Source: Marilutibacter spongiae
GTDB taxonomy: Bacteria > Pseudomonadota > Gammaproteobacteria > Xanthomonadales > Xanthomonadaceae
NCBI RefSeq assembly: GCF_014145325.1
Contig: NZ_JACHTF010000012.1
Span: 54,678 to 118,677 of the forward strand
Direction: 5' to 3'
DNA: 64,000 bases
Position 1 is the first letter of the stretch, and every line of letters starts with the position of its first letter. The notes beneath the pieces are model-generated. The model was given only the letters and a program-made list of their open reading frames with translations. It was not told where the DNA came from and did no database searches. The position numbers and the translations under genes are program-made. Shown here in pieces: positions 1 to 8,502 of this stretch.

Positions 1-1
1 C

Positions 2-565
2 GGCCTGATCCTGATGTTCGAACGCCCGATCCAGCCCGGCGACGTGGTCGACATCACCGGCACCTCGGGCAGCGTGCGCGAGATCGGCATGCGCGCGACC
101 GTCATCAAGACCTTCGACGGCGCCGACGTAGTGGTGCCCAACGGCACCCTGCTCTCGGAGAACCTGGTCAACTGGACCCTGCGCGACATGTTCCGACGCA
201 TCGAGATCAACTTGGGCGTGGCCTACGGCGCCGACCCCAACCAGGTGATCGAATTGATGACCGAAGTGATCACGACCGACGAGTCGATTTCCCGCCACCC
301 CGAACCCACGGTGTTCTTCATGGCCTTCGGCGCGAGTTCACTGGACTTCTCGATCCGGGCCTGGACGCGCGACTACAACAACTGGGTCGGCATCCGCAGC
401 CGCCTGTTGACCCGGATCTATGCCGTGCTCAACGAGAACGGGATCGAGATCCCCTTCCCGCAGCAGGACCTCCACCTGCGCAGCGTATCGGAGGCGGCAC
501 GCGCCGCGCTGGGCCCGCCGCCGCCCGAATCGAAGTCCGACGCCGGTCCCGAACCGGCCACCTGA
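2..565 (+). CDS. Mechanosensitive ion channel, MscS family (C-terminal part)
   Basis: This is the 3' part of a small-conductance mechanosensitive channel gene. The reading frame is open through the left edge of the window, so the N-terminus lies outside it. The visible protein begins inside the pore-lining/beta-domain junction with the family hallmark FERPIQPGDVV, followed by the beta domain (VREIGMRATVIKTFDGADVVVPN) and the mixed alpha/beta C-terminal cage (about residues 60-160). The tail is Pro/Glu-rich. MscS channels sit in the inner membrane and release solutes on hypo-osmotic shock. The family assignment is firm. The subfamily (MscK-like with a long N-terminus, or short MscS) cannot be decided without the upstream sequence. 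Confidence 0.93.
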   Translation, partial: GLILMFERPIQPGDVVDITGTSGSVREIGMRATVIKTFDGADVVVPNGTLLSENLVNWTLRDMFRRIEINLGVAYGADPNQVIELMTEVITTDESISRHPEPTVFFMAFGASSLDFSIRAWTRDYNNWVGIRSRLLTRIYAVLNENGIEIPFPQQDLHLRSVSEAARAALGPPPPESKSDAGPEPAT

Positions 566-663
566 ACCGTTGTAGCGTATTCAGCCAATTCTGGCCGAAC
601 ATTCACGCCACCCCGCCTAGGGTGGTCCCATGTCCACCGAACGCCTCTGCAAGGAGGAATGCC

Positions 664-1053
664 ATGAACAATCGACGCACCCACATCGCCACCGTCATCG
701 CCGTGCTGGCCCTGGCCACCACGCCGGCCCTGGCTGGGAATGGCAACGGCCAGGGCAAGAACAAGGGTCACGGCGGTCCGCCGGCCCATGTCGAGCACGG
801 CCCGCCGGGCAATGCCCCGCACGACAATGGCCGACACGACAACGGCCAGCACCTGGGCTGGTACAAGCAGCAGTGGAAGCGCGGCGACCGCGTCCCGCTG
901 GCCTACATCGAGCCGCGTTACTACCTCGATGACTATCGCGACTACCACCTGCATGCGCCGCCGCGCGGCTACCGCTGGGTCCGCCCGATGGACGGCCGCT
1001 ACCTGCTGGTCGAGATCGCCACCGGCGTGATCAGCGAGGTGCTGGGCTACTGA
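664..1053 (+). CDS. RcnB family periplasmic protein
   Basis: A 129-residue secreted protein. The start is fixed by a strong AAGGAGG about 6 bases before the ATG; a longer in-frame reading has no comparable site. An N-terminal signal peptide (to about residue 25, ending TPALA) is followed by a Gly/His/Asn-rich linker that could bind metal. The C-terminal RcnB fold carries the typical WYKQQWKRGDRVP, PPRGYRWVR and VEIATGVI stretches. In E. coli, RcnB is a periplasmic modulator of Ni/Co export, but most family members are uncharacterised and no rcnA is nearby. A rho-independent terminator follows the stop codon. Confidence 0.85.
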   Translation: MNNRRTHIATVIAVLALATTPALAGNGNGQGKNKGHGGPPAHVEHGPPGNAPHDNGRHDNGQHLGWYKQQWKRGDRVPLAYIEPRYYLDDYRDYHLHAPPRGYRWVRPMDGRYLLVEIATGVISEVLGY

Positions 1054-1086
1054 TCCCGGCGATGTCGCACGCATCGTGCCACACGA

Positions 1087-1113
1087 GGCCCCGCCGACGC
1101 GGGGCCTTTTTTC
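1087..1113 (+). terminator. Rho-independent terminator after the RcnB-like gene
   Basis: A GC-rich stem (AGGCCCCGC / GCGGGGCCT) is followed directly by a T run. A near copy, with the same preceding bases GCATCGTGCCACAC, occurs at 2869-2893 on the other side of the repeat array. Confidence 0.85.
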
Positions 1114-1143
1114 TGCTCGTAACCCGGGAGCGGGTGGCGCATG

Positions 1144-1173
1144 CCGTCATCCCAGCTTTCGCTGGGATGACGG
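1144..1173. repeat. REP-like palindrome, family D
   Basis: Two perfect 13-base arms (CCGTCATCCCAGC / GCTGGGATGACGG) enclose a 4-base loop. The same element recurs at about 11152, 33292, 33418, 36239 and 45818, always between genes. Confidence 0.85.
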
Positions 1174-1192
1174 TGGGTGGTGTCGTAGCAAG

Positions 1193-2836
1193 GTAGGATG
1201 GGTAGCGCGAAGCAAAACCCATCGCGCGTCGTGCGTGCGGCTCCGCGAAGGTGGGTTTCGCCTTCGGCTCTACCCACCCTACGGCCCTGAGCCCGGCGAT
1301 GTCGCAACAGCCACGGCACGGCCGAACCCCGTCCTGCGGCCCAAGTACTGCCCCCCCACATCAGGGCCCCGGGGCGCTTCGCTTACCCGGCCTACGCAGC
1401 GAGTCGCCTTTGCGGTTGCCTTGCGATCCCACGCCGCTCGTAGGATGGGTAGCGCGAAGCAAAACCCATCTCACGTCGTGCGTGCGGCTTCGCGAAGGTG
1501 GGTTTCGCCTTCGGCTCTACCCACCCTACGGCCCTGCCCCCCACATCAGGGCCCCGGGGCGCTTCGCTTACCCGGCCTACGCAGCGAGTCGCCTTTGCGG
1601 TTGCCTCGCGATCTCACGCCCCTCGTAGGATGGGTAGCGCGAAGCAAAACCCATCGCGCTTCGTGCGTGCGGCTTCGCGAAGGTGGGTTTCGCCTTCGGC
1701 TCTACCCACCCTACGGCCCTGCCCCCCACATCAGGGCCCCGGGAGCGCTTTGCTTACCCGGCCTACGCAGCGAGTCGCCTTTGCGGTTGCCTCGCGATCC
1801 CACGCCCCTCGTAGGATGGGTAGCGCGAAGCAAAACCCATCGCGCGTCGTGCGTGCGGCTTCGCGAAGGTGGGTTTCGCCTTCGGCTCTACCCACCCTAC
1901 GGCCCTGCCCCCCACATCAGGGCCACGGGAGCGCTTCGCTTTCCCGGCCTACGCAGCGAGTCGCCTTTGCGGTTGCCTTGCGATCCCACGCCCCTCGTAG
2001 GATGGGTAGCGCGAAGCAAAACCCATCTCACGTCGTGCGTGCGGCTTCGCGAAGGTGGGTTTCGCCTTCGGCTCTACCCACCCTACGGCCCTGAGCCCCA
2101 CATCAGGGCCCCGGGGCGCTTCGCTTACCCGGCCTACGCAGCGAGTCGCCTTTGCGGTTGCCTCGCGATCCCACGCCCCTCGTAGGATGGGTAGCGCGAA
2201 GCAAAACCCATCTCACGTCGTGCGTGCGGCTTCGCGAAGGTGGGTTTCGCCTTCGGCTCTACCCACCCTACGGCCCTGCCCCCCACATCAGGGCCACGGG
2301 AGCGCTTTGCTTACCCGGCCTACGCAGCGAGTCGCCTTTGCGGTTGCCTCGCGATCCCACGCCCCTCGTAGGATGGGTAGCGCGAAGCAAAACCCATCGC
2401 GCGTCGTGCGTGCGGCTCCGCGAAGGTGGGTTTCGCCTTCGGCTCTACCCACCCTACGGCCCTGAGCCCCACATCAGGGCCCCGGGGCGCTTCGCTTACC
2501 CGGCCTACGCAGCGAGTCGCCTTTGCGGTTGCCTTGCGATCCCACGCCCCTCGTAGGATGGGTAGCGCGAAGCAAAACCCATCTCACGTCGTGCGTGCGG
2601 CTTCGCGAAGGTGGGTTTCGCCTTCGGCTCTACCCACCCTACGGCCCTGCCCCCCACATCAGGGCCACGGGAGCGCTTTGCTTACCCGGCCTACGCAGCG
2701 AGTCGCCTTTGCGGTTGCCTCGCGATCCCACGCCCCTCGTAGGATGGGTAGCGCGAAGCAAAACCCATCGCGCGTCGTGCGTGCGGCTCCGCGAAGGTGG
2801 GTTTCGCCTTCGGCTCTACCCACCCTACGGCCCTGA
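1193..2836. repeat. Tandem array of ~185-bp REP/BIME-derived units
   Basis: The motif GTAGGATGGGTAGCGCGAAG recurs at 1193, 1440, 1625, 1811, 1997, 2182, 2368, 2553 and 2739, so from 1440 onward the spacing is 185 or 186 bp. Each unit has a family A palindrome pair (one arm GATGGGTAGCGCGAAGC, the facing arm GCCTTCGGCTCTACCCACC), a block with a CTTCGCTTACCCGGCCTACG palindrome half, and a spacer containing GAGTCGCCTTTGCGGTTGCC. The first copy is divergent and only partly repeated. The array fills the region between the RcnB-like gene and the DUF427 gene. Open frames across it are repeat artefacts. Confidence 0.95.
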
Positions 2837-2868
2837 CCCCGGCCACGTCGCGCGCATCGTGCCACACC

Positions 2869-2894
2869 AGGCCCCGCCGGCGCGGGGCCTTTTC
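2869..2894 (+). terminator. Terminator-like hairpin at the right edge of the repeat array
   Basis: The stem AGGCCCCGC / GCGGGGCCT is followed by TTTT. It is a near copy of the terminator at 1087-1113, including the preceding GCATCGTGCCACAC. No gene on the + strand ends just before it, so it is probably a duplicate of the RcnB-gene terminator now placed beyond the array. Confidence 0.6.
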
Positions 2895-3000
2895 CTTCCT
2901 GCGCCCGTGTTTCAGGCGCCTGCGGAATCCATCGTGGTCCGTGCCACGGCGTCGACGCCGGCTGCGCTATGGTCGTCGCTCCCCACCGGAGACCGACGCC

Positions 3001-3288
3001 ATGACCACTGCCCACTGGCACGGCACCGAACTGGCCCGCAGCGACGCGACCGTGGAGGTCGAGGGCAACGCCTATTTCCCGCCCGGCTCGCTGCACATCG
3101 AGCACCTGCGTCCCAGCGAGCACACCACGGTCTGCCCGTGGAAAGGCACGGCCCATTACTATGACGTGGTGGTCGGCGACGCCGTCAACGCAAACGCCGC
3201 CTGGTACTACCCCGACCCCAAACCGGCGGCCGCGCAGATCAAGGATCGCGTGGCGTTCTGGAAGGGCGTCGTCGTCGACGGGACCTGA
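3001..3288 (+). CDS. DUF427 domain protein
   Basis: A 95-residue protein that is essentially one DUF427 domain. It shows the family pattern of an N-terminal WHG, then EVEGNAYFP, a central CPWKGTAHYYDV and a C-terminal AWYYPDPK followed by KDRVAFWKGVVVDG. DUF427 proteins are small cytosolic beta-fold proteins of unknown function. The start is the first ATG after the terminator-like hairpin. A 56-residue gene follows with a gap of 4 bases after the stop codon and is probably cotranscribed. Confidence 0.88.
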   Translation: MTTAHWHGTELARSDATVEVEGNAYFPPGSLHIEHLRPSEHTTVCPWKGTAHYYDVVVGDAVNANAAWYYPDPKPAAAQIKDRVAFWKGVVVDGT

Positions 3289-3292
3289 CGCC

Positions 3293-3463
3293 ATGAACGA
3301 CCCGGTGCCTCCGTGGAAGAAGCCATCGCCGCGACGCCAGCGCGCGCCGGTGCCGCTGAGCGAGTCGCAGAAGGCCGCGGCGCGCGAACGGGCCGAGGCA
3401 GCGGGCCGCCGCTATCCGAACCTGGTCGACAACATGTGGGCGCGCAAGCTGCCACGCGAATAG
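3293..3463 (+). CDS. Small basic hypothetical protein
   Basis: A 56-residue protein with a Pro/Lys/Arg-rich N-terminus (PPWKKPSPRRQRAPVPLSESQ) and a short helical part (AAARERAEAAGRRYPNLVDNMWA). It starts 4 bases after the DUF427 stop codon, so the two are probably cotranscribed. The tail RYPNLVDNMWARK looks like a conserved small-protein motif rather than random coding, but no function is recognised. Confidence 0.6.
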   Translation: MNDPVPPWKKPSPRRQRAPVPLSESQKAAARERAEAAGRRYPNLVDNMWARKLPRE

Positions 3464-3491
3464 GCGCTCGGGCGCCAGCCGATGCTTGCGC

Positions 3492-4703
3492 TCAGGCGGC
3501 AGCCTCGCAGGCTGCGGTCGCGCGGCGGCCGGCGGCCGCCCACAGGTAGACCCCCAGGCCCGCCAGCGCGGTGGCGGCGCCGACATAACCGGTCGAGGTC
3601 CAGCCATACCCGGCGGTGATGGCCATGCCGCCGAGCCAGGGCCCCAGCGCGTTGGCGGTGTTGAACGCCGAATGGTTGGAGGCCGCGGCGAGGGTCTGCG
3701 CGTTGCCGGCGACATCCATCAGGTGCGCCTGCAGGACCGGCGCCAGGGCGCCCATGGTGCCCACGGCGACCACGGCCGGCAGCAGCGTCCACATCGAACC
3801 CGCCGCCAGCGGGAAGGCCAGCAGCAGGACCACCGACCAGGCGAGCACGACCGCGATCGCGCGGAACTGCAGGCGGTCGAACAGCCAGCCACCGGCGAGG
3901 TTGCCGAGGATGCCGCCGACACCGAAGGCGAGCATGCCCAGCGGCGTCCAGGCCTCGGGCACCCCGGTCACGTGGATCATCGTCGGCGCGAGGTAGCTGA
4001 AGACGCAGAACATGCCGGCGAACCCGATCGCACCGATGCCCATCGCCTGCCAGACAGGCTTGCGGTTGAAGTCGCGCAACTCGCGCACGGGGTCGGCGCG
4101 CGGCTCGTCCGGATCCGGCGGCAGGGTCCGCGCGACCATCACCACGGTGGCCGTGGCGATCAGCGCGACCAGGCCGAAGGCATGGCGCCATTCGAACTGC
4201 TGGCCCAGCCAGGTGGCGAGTGGATTGCCGACCAGCAGCGCCACCGCCAGGCCCAGCAGCACCCGGCTGACGGCAACGCCGCGCTGCGCCGGTGGACTGA
4301 TCGAAGCGGCGACCAGGGCGGCGACACCGAAGTAGGCGCCGTGCGGCAGGCCCGCAACGAAGCGGAACACCAGCATGGTCGGGTAGTCGGGCGCCAGCGC
4401 ACTGGCCAGGTTGCCCAGCGCGTAGAAGCCCATCAGCACCAGCAGCATCGGCCGCCGCGGCAGCCGCGCGCCCAGGATCGACAGCAGCGGCGCGCCGACC
4501 ACGACGCCGATCGCGTAGGCGCTGATCACGTGGCCGACCTGGGTTTCGCCGACGCCCAGGCCCCGCGCGATGTCGGGCATCAGGCCCATCACCACGAATT
4601 CGCTGGTGCCGATCGCGAATCCCCCCATCGCCAGGGCGAACAGGATCGCCCGCACCGTGGCCGGAGGCAGGATGCGAGTGGCGGGGGTACCGGCGGCGGT
4701 CAT
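3492..4703 (-). CDS. MFS transporter, DHA1/arabinose-efflux type
   Basis: A 403-residue, 12-helix major facilitator. After a short cytosolic N-terminus, the first helix reads FALAMGGFAIGTSEFVVMGLMPDIA, the signature start of the AraJ/YdeA/PbuE drug:H+ antiporter-1 group, and motif A-like GARLPRRPMLL follows helix 2. It lies in the inner membrane and probably exports a small metabolite or drug; the substrate cannot be read from sequence. The chosen ATG gives the family-typical N-terminus. The frame is open to 4850 but that extension has no transporter-like sequence. The downstream neighbour converges on it, so it appears monocistronic. Confidence 0.88.
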   Translation of the reverse strand: MTAAGTPATRILPPATVRAILFALAMGGFAIGTSEFVVMGLMPDIARGLGVGETQVGHVISAYAIGVVVGAPLLSILGARLPRRPMLLVLMGFYALGNLASALAPDYPTMLVFRFVAGLPHGAYFGVAALVAASISPPAQRGVAVSRVLLGLAVALLVGNPLATWLGQQFEWRHAFGLVALIATATVVMVARTLPPDPDEPRADPVRELRDFNRKPVWQAMGIGAIGFAGMFCVFSYLAPTMIHVTGVPEAWTPLGMLAFGVGGILGNLAGGWLFDRLQFRAIAVVLAWSVVLLLAFPLAAGSMWTLLPAVVAVGTMGALAPVLQAHLMDVAGNAQTLAAASNHSAFNTANALGPWLGGMAITAGYGWTSTGYVGAATALAGLGVYLWAAAGRRATAACEAAA

Positions 4704-4891
4704 GGCGCGTTCAGGGAAGGCGGGAGCCCTCATTATTGTGCATTGCAGCATGCGCTGCCACGCGGTTGCGTGGATCGCTGTGTGCCAGATCCGTCGATTC
4801 GACCCGGAATACGTTTGCAACGCGCGCCCACGCACACGTCCGGCTGACATGGGGAACGCGATACTCGGCGCGTTCCCGCCGGAGAATGTCC

Positions 4892-5194
4892 ATGGAGCAG
4901 CTCGCGGCCCTGCTGGTCGGAAAGCCGATCAACATCCTGGTCATCGCCTTTCCGTTCCTCCTGGCCGCCTGGTGGCCGACGGCCGCGGTCGCCACGCCGC
5001 CGCCATCGCGACGCGCGGTCCGGATCGCGGCGCTGGCCTGGCTGGCCTACGCGGCCTGGGAGATGGTGGTGGCCTGGCGCACGCCGGAGGCCAATATCCG
5101 GATCGACCTGCTGGTGATCTGGCCGGTGCTCGCACTGCTGAGCCTGTGGGCGATCTGGCGCTGGATCGCCTTCCTGCGCGCCGTCAGGCGCTGA
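4892..5194 (+). CDS. Small inner-membrane protein, three predicted helices
   Basis: A 100-residue protein with hydrophobic segments at about residues 10-28 (ILVIAFPFLLAAWWPTAAVA), 38-55 and 70-92, and a basic tail FLRAVRR. A GGAGA about 6 bases before this ATG supports it over the ATG two codons upstream. No domain is recognised. It is divergent from the MFS gene and followed after 80 bp by the PliG-like gene. Confidence 0.6.
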   Translation: MEQLAALLVGKPINILVIAFPFLLAAWWPTAAVATPPPSRRAVRIAALAWLAYAAWEMVVAWRTPEANIRIDLLVIWPVLALLSLWAIWRWIAFLRAVRR

Positions 5195-5274
5195 CGGCGC
5201 CGGCTGCCTGCGCGCAGCCCCGATGTCCCGGCCTGGCGCCCGCGCGGCGCGGGCCATCCCCGAGGAATACCGCC

Positions 5275-5688
5275 ATGAACCCGCTTCGCCTTCGCTGCCT
5301 GCTGGTCCTTGCCCTTGCCCTTGCCCTGCTGCCCCTCGCATCGGCGTCGGCCGCCGACCCCGGGGCCAACCGCCACACCGTGCATTTCGCCCGCGGCACC
5401 AGCGAGAGCACCGTCAGCGGCAGCCTGACGGGCTACGACACGGTGAACTACCTGCTCGGCGCGCGCGCCGGCCAGACGATGCACGTCACCCTGTCGGACT
5501 CGAACGATGCCTACTTCAACGTGATCGCCCCCGGCGAGGACCATGCGATGGCGGGCGCCCTCGAACTGCAGTCGTGGAGCGGCCCGCTGCCGGCCACGGG
5601 CGAGTATCGGATCGAGGTCTTCCAGCCGCGCGCGCAGGCGCGCCGGGGCGGGACGGCGACCTATACGATCCGCTTCGCGATCGAGTAA
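5275..5688 (+). CDS. Periplasmic g-type lysozyme inhibitor-like protein (PliG-like)
   Basis: A 137-residue secreted protein. A signal peptide (about residues 1-28, ending ASASAA) precedes a beta-sandwich domain whose layout follows E. coli PliG: VHFARGTSESTVSGSLTGYD, then GQTMHVTLSDSNDAYFNVIAPG and a final ATGEYRIEVFQ with GGTATYTIRF. PliG binds and blocks goose-type lysozyme in the periplasm. The same fold also resembles PPC-like domains, so the inhibitory role is an inference from motif order and length. A GAGGAA lies about 7 bases upstream of the ATG. Confidence 0.68.
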   Translation: MNPLRLRCLLVLALALALLPLASASAADPGANRHTVHFARGTSESTVSGSLTGYDTVNYLLGARAGQTMHVTLSDSNDAYFNVIAPGEDHAMAGALELQSWSGPLPATGEYRIEVFQPRAQARRGGTATYTIRFAIE

Positions 5689-5823
5689 GCGCAGGCGAGC
5701 AGGCTGCATGCCCGTCCGGGAACGCGCATGGGCCGTCCGAAGTGCCATGGCCGATAGTGGCGAGCATCGGCCGGCCCCCTTGACCAGACTGCGCGCTCTT
5801 ATCGACGCATGGGAGCGCAGGAC

Positions 5824-6594
5824 ATGGCGACACGGGCATTGGCGGGCAAGGCCGCCCTCATCACGGGCGCGAGTTCGGGCATCGGCCGCGCGGCCGCGTT
5901 GCGCTTCGCGCGGGAAGGCGCGCGGCTGGTCCTAGGCGCGCGCCGGGGCGATGCGTTGGCGGCGCTTGTCGACGAGATCGCGGCCGCGGGCGGCACCGCC
6001 GTCGCCTGTACCGGCGACGTGCGCGACGAGGCCCATGCCGATGCACTGGTCGACATCGCGCTCGAGCGTTACGGCCGGCTCGACATCGCCTTCAACAATG
6101 CCGGCGGGACCGGCCCGATGGGACCTGTCACCGGCATGTCGCTGGCCGCATGGCGCGAGACGCTCGACACCAACCTCACCGGCACGTTCCTGGGGACCCG
6201 CCGCCAGCTGGCGACCATGCTCGATGCAGGGGCGGGGTCGATCATCTGCACCTCCACCTTCGTCGGCCATACCGTCGGCATGCCGGGCATGGCCGCCTAC
6301 GCCGCGGCCAAGGCCGGCGTGATCGGACTGGTCCAGGTGCTCGCCGCCGAGGCCGGCCCCCGCGGCGTGCGCGTCAACGCGCTGCTGCCGGGGGGTACCG
6401 ACACGCCCGGCGCCCGCGATTTCCTCGATACACCCGATTCGCGCGCATTCGTCGAAGGCCTGCACGCGCTCAAGCGCGTCGCCGATCCGGCCGAGATCGC
6501 CGAGGCGGCCCTGTTCCTGGCCTCGGACGCCTCCAGTTTCGTCACCGGCAGCGCGATGCGCGTCGACGGCGGCGTCTCGATCAACCGCACCTGA
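5824..6594 (+). CDS. SDR family NAD(P)-dependent oxidoreductase
   Basis: A 256-residue classical short-chain dehydrogenase. The cofactor motif TGASSGIG is at residues 14-21, NNAG follows in strand 4, the catalytic Ser is in ICTSTFVG and Tyr/Lys in AAYAAAKAG, and the C-terminus ends GSAMRVDGG. ALVLGARR after strand 2 suggests NADP preference. The substrate is unknown. GCAGGA about 4 bases before the ATG favours this start over one 15 bases upstream. It converges with the Lrp-type regulator gene, with only 9 bases between the stop codons. Confidence 0.9.
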   Translation: MATRALAGKAALITGASSGIGRAAALRFAREGARLVLGARRGDALAALVDEIAAAGGTAVACTGDVRDEAHADALVDIALERYGRLDIAFNNAGGTGPMGPVTGMSLAAWRETLDTNLTGTFLGTRRQLATMLDAGAGSIICTSTFVGHTVGMPGMAAYAAAKAGVIGLVQVLAAEAGPRGVRVNALLPGGTDTPGARDFLDTPDSRAFVEGLHALKRVADPAEIAEAALFLASDASSFVTGSAMRVDGGVSINRT

Positions 6595-6603
6595 GCAGCG
6601 GAC

Positions 6604-7071
6604 CTAGACCGGCAGGGCAGTGGTCTTCTTGACCGTGCGCAGCGCCAGCGTCGACTGCACGCGGACCACGCCGGGCAACTGGGTGAGGATCTCGGTGTGG
6701 ATGCGCTCGAAATCGGCCGCGTCCGCGTAGGCCACGCGCACCATGTAGTCGGCGACGCCGGCGAGCAGGCAGCACTCGGTGACTTCCGGATGGCGCTGGA
6801 TCGCGTCCTCGAAGGTGTCCAGGGCGGCGCGACCCTGCTGGTCCAGGGTCACCAGCACGAAGGCCGTGCCCGGCAGGCCGGCCATCTCCTCGTCGAGCAG
6901 CATCACGTAGCGGGAGATCAGGCCGCGCTCCTCCAGCAGCTTGACCCGGCGCAGGCAGGCCGAGGGCGACAGGTTGATGCGTTGCGCGAGCTCCATGTTG
7001 GTCAGGCGGCCGTCCTCCTGCAGCAGCCTGAGGATGGCGCGATCACGGGAATCGAGGGTTGGCTCCGGCAT
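6604..7071 (-). CDS. Lrp/AsnC family transcriptional regulator
   Basis: A 155-residue regulator with an N-terminal AsnC-type winged helix-turn-helix (about 8-65: LDSRDRAILRLLQEDGRLTN and LAQRINLSPSACLRRVKLLEE) and a C-terminal RAM/effector domain (about 75-145, including VTECCLLAGVADYMVRV). It is divergent from alanine dehydrogenase across 162 bp, the arrangement of AldR/BkdR-type regulators. The inferred role is amino-acid-responsive control of ald and of itself. Confidence 0.9.
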   Translation of the reverse strand: MPEPTLDSRDRAILRLLQEDGRLTNMELAQRINLSPSACLRRVKLLEERGLISRYVMLLDEEMAGLPGTAFVLVTLDQQGRAALDTFEDAIQRHPEVTECCLLAGVADYMVRVAYADAADFERIHTEILTQLPGVVRVQSTLALRTVKKTTALPV

Positions 7072-7233
7072 TGGAATAATCTTCTACTGGATGACGGGAC
7101 ATTAGTGATTGATGCGACTTATGAAGCTTAACAGCGATCAGATTGGTCAAAAAGTGCGCGTTCCTTCGATCATAATTTGCCACCTCCCACGCCGACCGCG
7201 TCGGCGCCCTTCCCGCCATCGAGAGCCTCCGCC
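7072..7233. promoter_or_regulatory. Divergent promoter region, Lrp-type regulator / alanine dehydrogenase
   Basis: This 162-bp gap is clearly AT-richer than the flanking genes, for example TGGTCAAAAAGTG and CGATCATAATTTGCC near 7143-7181. It must hold both promoters and, by analogy with other Lrp/ald pairs, regulator sites. No exact operator was identified by eye. Confidence 0.55.
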
Positions 7234-8352
<1,119 letters not shown>

Positions 8353-8381
8353 GCGCGCCATCGCGACACACGACACGATCC

Positions 8382-8410
8382 AGGCGGCGCCTTCATGGCG
8401 CCGCCTTTTT
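8382..8410 (+). terminator. Rho-independent terminator after ald
   Basis: A perfect stem (AGGCGGCGCC / GGCGCCGCCT) with a short TTCAT loop is followed by a T run, 30 bases after the ald stop codon. Confidence 0.9.
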
Positions 8411-8502
8411 GTTGCGTTGCGACACGCCGGCACGGGCTGGCGCACGGCGCGACGCGCTGCGACACTCGGTCGGACTCCATTGCCCGAAGGTGACGTCGAC
8501 CC

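Noticed and set aside
1076..2836. Several + strand ORFs up to 369 residues across the repeat array, repeating MGSAKQNPS and PTLRP
   Set aside because: They are translations of the tandem REP units. The same peptide recurs in register with the 185-bp period and there is no ribosome-binding site or family match.
1193..2836. CRISPR array
   Set aside because: The repeats are long (about 185 bp), the intervening sequence is itself repeated, and there are no unique spacers or cas genes.
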